60,744 nt of DNA, from the NCBI GenBank assembly GCA_039917655.1, contig JBDSJC010000038.1:1-60744 (forward strand), in the 5' to 3' direction. The position numbers and the translations under genes are program-made. This DNA is from PNKC01 sp039917655 (GTDB taxonomy: Bacteria > Chloroflexota > Dehalococcoidia > Tepidiformales > Tepidiformaceae). Each line of letters begins with the position of its first letter. Positions within the stretch are counted from its first letter, which is position 1. This document shows positions 53,460 through 60,744 of this stretch, piece after piece. The notes below the pieces were generated by a model, which was not told where the DNA came from, did no database searches, and was given only the letters and a program-made list of their open reading frames with translations.

Positions 53460-54535
53460 TGGCCGAATCCAACGACTTATTGAGTCCGGTCATAAGCGAC
53501 CAAAACAAAGCGCAGAAACTGGCGCTCAAGTTCTTGGGGGAGACGCGCCGACGTTTCGGGACGGATCCTACCGAAACACTGCACGTACGGGACACGTCAT
53601 CTCAATCCCTCGGGACCGTCACGACGGTTTCGGGGCCTGCGCTCATCGAACCACACTGGGGCTACGTGATCACCAAATCAGGGAGGTGGATTGAGGACTC
53701 GCTGCGCACCAACTGGCCAGCCAAGAGTCCTCCGTGGCGTTTCAGCGTGCCGTGGACTGGAGAGTTTCTCAAGGCTCTCAACGCTGGACCTCCGCGAGTT
53801 CGCGACTTCGACGAAGTGATCTTGCTTCGCGACCACTATGAGTGGAACTATTTCCATTTTCATTTTGACGTGCTCGGAAGGCTTGGGCTGTTCGCCGCTG
53901 CCGGGATACCTGAGGAGGTTCCCATCGTGCTCGGCCGCTACGCGATTGAGCTTCCCTTCGTCCAAGCCATGTTGGCGATGGGGGGGCTTGGGAAGCGGCG
54001 CTGGATCCTTCAGGATCAATTCTACGTCCGGGCCAAAAGGATTTACTATGGCCACACTACCCAAACTTTCAGGGAACGAGCCGAGTATTTCTTGGATCGG
54101 ATGGACTTTGAAGGGACTGAGCCTGAGCCTGATCGGCGAGTCTTCCTTAACCGTGCCACGGCCGGAGGTAGGCGAATACTCAACATCGACGCAGTTCGCG
54201 AGGTCGTCGTCGCCCGCGGCTTCGCTGAAGTCGATGCCGCTGCGTTGCCTTATCGCGAACAAGTCAGGCTATTCCGTTCCACCCGGCATCTCGTCGCAAT
54301 CCATGGAGCAGGGATCACGAACACGATCTATCGGCGAGGCCACCAGCTTTCGCTTCTCGAACTCTATCCGAGCAACTTCAATTCGTTCGACTACAGGACT
54401 ATAGCCACCGCCTACGGGTGGCATTGGGCGGGCCTGGCCGGGGTGCCCGCGGAGGGAGACCCTCAGTTGGCCGACTTTACCATCGATATTCCAGCGCTGG
54501 AGCTAGCCGTCGCCAGCATGCTTGACGGAGCCTGA
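53459..54535 (+). CDS. Glycosyltransferase family 61-like protein (DUF563)
   Basis: A 358-residue protein with the GT61/DUF563 signature in its second half: 'LVAIHGAGITNTIY' (about 278-291) followed by 'LSLLELYPSN', the nucleotide-sugar binding region. Upstream 'YEWNYFHFHFDVLGRL' is also typical. It would transfer a sugar, often xylose or GlcNAc, to a surface glycan or protein. It starts at GTG overlapping the dienelactone hydrolase stop. Its base composition is visibly lower in GC than its neighbours, which may indicate recent transfer. Confidence 0.8.
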   Translation: MAESNDLLSPVISDQNKAQKLALKFLGETRRRFGTDPTETLHVRDTSSQSLGTVTTVSGPALIEPHWGYVITKSGRWIEDSLRTNWPAKSPPWRFSVPWTGEFLKALNAGPPRVRDFDEVILLRDHYEWNYFHFHFDVLGRLGLFAAAGIPEEVPIVLGRYAIELPFVQAMLAMGGLGKRRWILQDQFYVRAKRIYYGHTTQTFRERAEYFLDRMDFEGTEPEPDRRVFLNRATAGGRRILNIDAVREVVVARGFAEVDAAALPYREQVRLFRSTRHLVAIHGAGITNTIYRRGHQLSLLELYPSNFNSFDYRTIATAYGWHWAGLAGVPAEGDPQLADFTIDIPALELAVASMLDGA

Positions 54536-54537
54536 GA

Positions 54538-55323
54538 ATGGGCAGGCTTGACGGCAAGGTCGCGATCGTCACGGGCGGCGCTTCGGGGATCGGGAAGCGG
54601 ACAGTGGAGCTGTTTGTCGAAGAGGGCGCACGGGTCATCGTCGGCGACCTCAACGCCGACGGCATCGGCGCGCTGATCGCAGAGCTCGGTCACAACTACG
54701 TGGACGGCACTACGGTGGACGTGCGCGACGAGGCGGCCGTCGAGCGGATGGTGGCGCAGGCGGTGCGGCGTTTCGGACGGCTGGATATCGCAGTCAACAA
54801 CGCGGGCGTGGGAGGCTTCTCGCCGGTCCAGGATTATCCGCTGGAGGATTGGGATCGGGTGATCGGCATCTCGTTGACGGGCACCTTCCTCTGCATCAAG
54901 CACGAAGCGAAGGCGCTCATCGCGCAAGGTCAGGGCGGGAGCATCATCAACATCGCCAGCCTGAACGCCACCCAGGCGACGGAGGGCTTCGCCGCCTACT
55001 GCTCGGCCAAGGCCGGCGTGGCGATGCTCACGAAGGTGGCCGCGCTGGAACTGGGGCGCCGCAAAATCCGCGTGAACGCAATCGGGCCAGGGCTGATCCA
55101 TACACCGCTGACCGAGGGAATGACCGCCGTCCCAGGACTGGAAGCGGCATTCATCCGCGAGGCGCCGATTGGGCGCGTGGGCGAGCCGGAGGACATCGCC
55201 CAGCTGGCGCTCTATCTCGCCTCCGACGCTTCGTCACTGATGACGGGCCAAACGCTGTACATTGACGGTGGCGCGAACCTGAAGAAGTACCCGGAGCTGT
55301 TCGGGTTCTTCGGGGTTGAGTAG
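54538..55323 (+). CDS. Short-chain dehydrogenase/reductase
   Basis: A 261-residue classical SDR. The NAD(P) loop is 'TGGASGIG' (12-19), followed by 'VGDLNAD' with an acidic residue favouring NAD. 'NNAGVGG' and the catalytic Ser ('NIASLNA') and Tyr-x3-Lys ('YCSAK') are intact. C-terminal 'GQTLYIDGGANLKKYP' closes the fold. It follows the glycosyltransferase by 2 bases. The substrate is unknown, possibly a hydroxyacyl or sugar compound. Confidence 0.9.
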   Translation: MGRLDGKVAIVTGGASGIGKRTVELFVEEGARVIVGDLNADGIGALIAELGHNYVDGTTVDVRDEAAVERMVAQAVRRFGRLDIAVNNAGVGGFSPVQDYPLEDWDRVIGISLTGTFLCIKHEAKALIAQGQGGSIINIASLNATQATEGFAAYCSAKAGVAMLTKVAALELGRRKIRVNAIGPGLIHTPLTEGMTAVPGLEAAFIREAPIGRVGEPEDIAQLALYLASDASSLMTGQTLYIDGGANLKKYPELFGFFGVE

Positions 55324-55415
55324 CGGTTGGCTCGTTGGCTGCGCCCTTGTCGCTGCTCGCCGGCGGACACTACAATCGCTCATCTTCGGATTGCCGAGCG
55401 GCTAGGAGCTTTTTT

Positions 55416-55835
55416 GTGAGCAGCACGATGGACGCCCTGATCCACGTCCCAATGTTCCGGGACCTTCACAAGAAGGCGCTCGAGCGGCTCGAACGGATCG
55501 CGCGGCAGCGCTCCTTCACCGCTGGCGATGTGGTCGTGAAAGAGGGCGATGAGGGCGTCGGTTTCTTCCTGATTACCAGCGGCCGGGTGGCCGTGACCAA
55601 GGAAGGCCACGACCTGAGTTCGCTGGGAGTGAACGAGTTCTTCGGCGAGATGGCCCTGCTGGACAACTATCGTCGCAGCGCGACGGTGACAGCCACGGAG
55701 ACCACGAAATGCCTCGCCCTCTTGCGCTCGGACTTCATCGCTGAACTCCGCTCAAACGCGGACCTTGCCGTGGAGATGCTGGTACTGATGAGCCGCCGTG
55801 TGCGTGACGCGGATGAGCGGCTGGCGCACGACTAG
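55416..55835 (+). CDS. Cyclic nucleotide-binding domain protein
   Basis: A 139-residue stand-alone cNMP-binding domain. 'VVVKEGDEGVGFFLITSGRV' (in part) forms the beta-roll, and the phosphate cassette is 'FFGEMALLDNYRRSATV', with Glu and Arg of the usual FGE-x-R-x-A pattern. No DNA-binding or enzymatic domain follows, so it probably acts through a partner. The GTG 55416 with AGGAG upstream is chosen. Confidence 0.82.
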   Translation: MSSTMDALIHVPMFRDLHKKALERLERIARQRSFTAGDVVVKEGDEGVGFFLITSGRVAVTKEGHDLSSLGVNEFFGEMALLDNYRRSATVTATETTKCLALLRSDFIAELRSNADLAVEMLVLMSRRVRDADERLAHD

Positions 55836-55863
55836 CACTTTCGGAGCTGAGCCAATGAGGCGT

Positions 55864-56076
55864 TCATTCGCCGGCTGAGAGTCCTCGCCCCCTACTACTC
55901 TGGAGCGTAATCCCGCCATCCACCGGGATCGCTTGGCCGGTGATGTTGTGGGCGGCATCGCTGGCGGGGAAGGTGACGAGGCGCCCGACATCCTCCGGCG
56001 TCTGCTCGCGGCCGAGGGGCACTCCATGTTTCACCACGTTACTTGCGGTCGTGGTCGATGTTGACGTGGCGTTCAT
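55864..56076 (-). pseudogene. C-terminal remnant of a short-chain dehydrogenase
   Basis: On the minus strand, 'GVPLGREQTPEDVGRLVTFP' and 'ITGQAIPVDGG' match the last 50 residues of an SDR, but the NAD-binding and catalytic parts are missing. This is a decayed gene fragment, separate from the intact plus-strand SDR. Confidence 0.65.
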
Positions 56077-56130
56077 GCACTGCGCGAACTGCGTGACCCT
56101 TCAGCCTCGGCACAGACGCAGTCCAAGACA

Positions 56131-56161
56131 GAAAGAGGCCCCGCTCGGTTGAGCGGGGCCT
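56131..56161 (-). terminator. Intrinsic terminator of the rpoBC operon
   Basis: AGGCCCCGCT and AGCGGGGCCT (56136-56145 and 56152-56161) form a perfect 10-bp GC-rich stem with a six-base loop. Reading with rpoC (minus strand) it is followed by CTTTCTGT, 25 bases after the rpoC stop. Confidence 0.9.
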
Positions 56162-56185
56162 CCCCGCTGGTTTGCTGGGAGTCGC

Positions 56186-60665
<4,480 letters not shown>

Positions 60666-60682
<17 letters not shown>

Positions 60683-60744
60683 TGAACAGATCCTCCGCTT
60701 CGAAGCCGGAGAGATTGATCCCCAGCTCCGGCATGTCGTTCGTG
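60666..60744 (-). CDS. rpoB: RNA polymerase beta subunit, C-terminal end (partial)
   Basis: The last 25 codons of a frame entering from the right edge read 'NDMPELGINLSGFEAED' and stop inside rpoC. The position directly before rpoC and the 17-bp overlap support rpoB, but the visible part is too short for a motif-level call. Confidence 0.6.

Overview
The window is high-GC, gene-dense bacterial DNA with many tightly overlapping operons, frequent GTG/TTG starts and clear Shine-Dalgarno sites. A clade II-type nitrous oxide reductase cluster, multi-cupredoxin electron carriers, a membrane-arm-only complex I relative and a rpoB-rpoC pair at the right edge fit an environmental Chloroflexota-like bacterium. 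That placement is an inference from gene style, not from a marker tree.

Layout. 1-12.3 kb: copper respiration. A truncated gene with five blue-copper domains and a membrane anchor is followed by two cupredoxin lipoproteins and nosZ-nosL-nosD-nosF-nosY, interrupted by a phosphoribosyltransferase, an acetyltransferase and a flavin reductase. 12.6-15.7 kb: small ORFs, a GNAT enzyme and an ABC-2 exporter pair. 15.9-31.2 kb: stress, metal and carbon genes. These are a CoA-transferase, a PNPOx-like protein, a tandem universal stress protein with a Lon-family protease, a P1B-5-type metal ATPase with a hemerythrin tail, an Nramp relative, a zinc alcohol dehydrogenase, an APH/P-loop kinase fusion, a sensorless histidine kinase and phosphofructokinase.

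31.4-40.1 kb (minus strand): nuoA, a NuoB/NuoD-like fusion, then nuoH-J-K-L-M-N. No nuoC, E, F, G or I is present. The fusion has lost the cysteines that would hold the N2 iron-sulfur cluster, so the pumping arm is kept while the electron-input machinery is gone or replaced. 40.1-42.9 kb: YHS, membrane, cupredoxin, SHOCT and Met-rich proteins, with a BlaI/CopY-like operator upstream of the last three. 43-46.6 kb: a frameshifted tandem type III CoA-transferase and an alpha/beta hydrolase.

47.4-49.6 kb: a retron defence locus, embedded in repeat-rich intergenic DNA. It encodes a nucleoside-deoxyribosyltransferase-like effector, a separate winged-helix protein and a retron reverse transcriptase with NAxxH and YADD motifs. 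Between effector genes and RT I find an msr-msd candidate: 13-nt perfect a1/a2 repeats (plus 4 bp after a bulge) enclose a hairpin with 22-nt arms. Its ends overlap the flanking coding sequences. 49.8-55.8 kb: tandem VOC protein, diacylglycerol-kinase-like enzyme, double P-loop kinase, dienelactone hydrolase, GT61-like glycosyltransferase, SDR and cyclic-nucleotide-binding protein. 56.1-60.7 kb: rpoC with a strong terminator and the tail of rpoB.

The most interesting items are the retron with its overlapping ncRNA and the redox-stripped complex I operon. Next come the NosD fused to an extra membrane domain and the five-domain cupredoxin.
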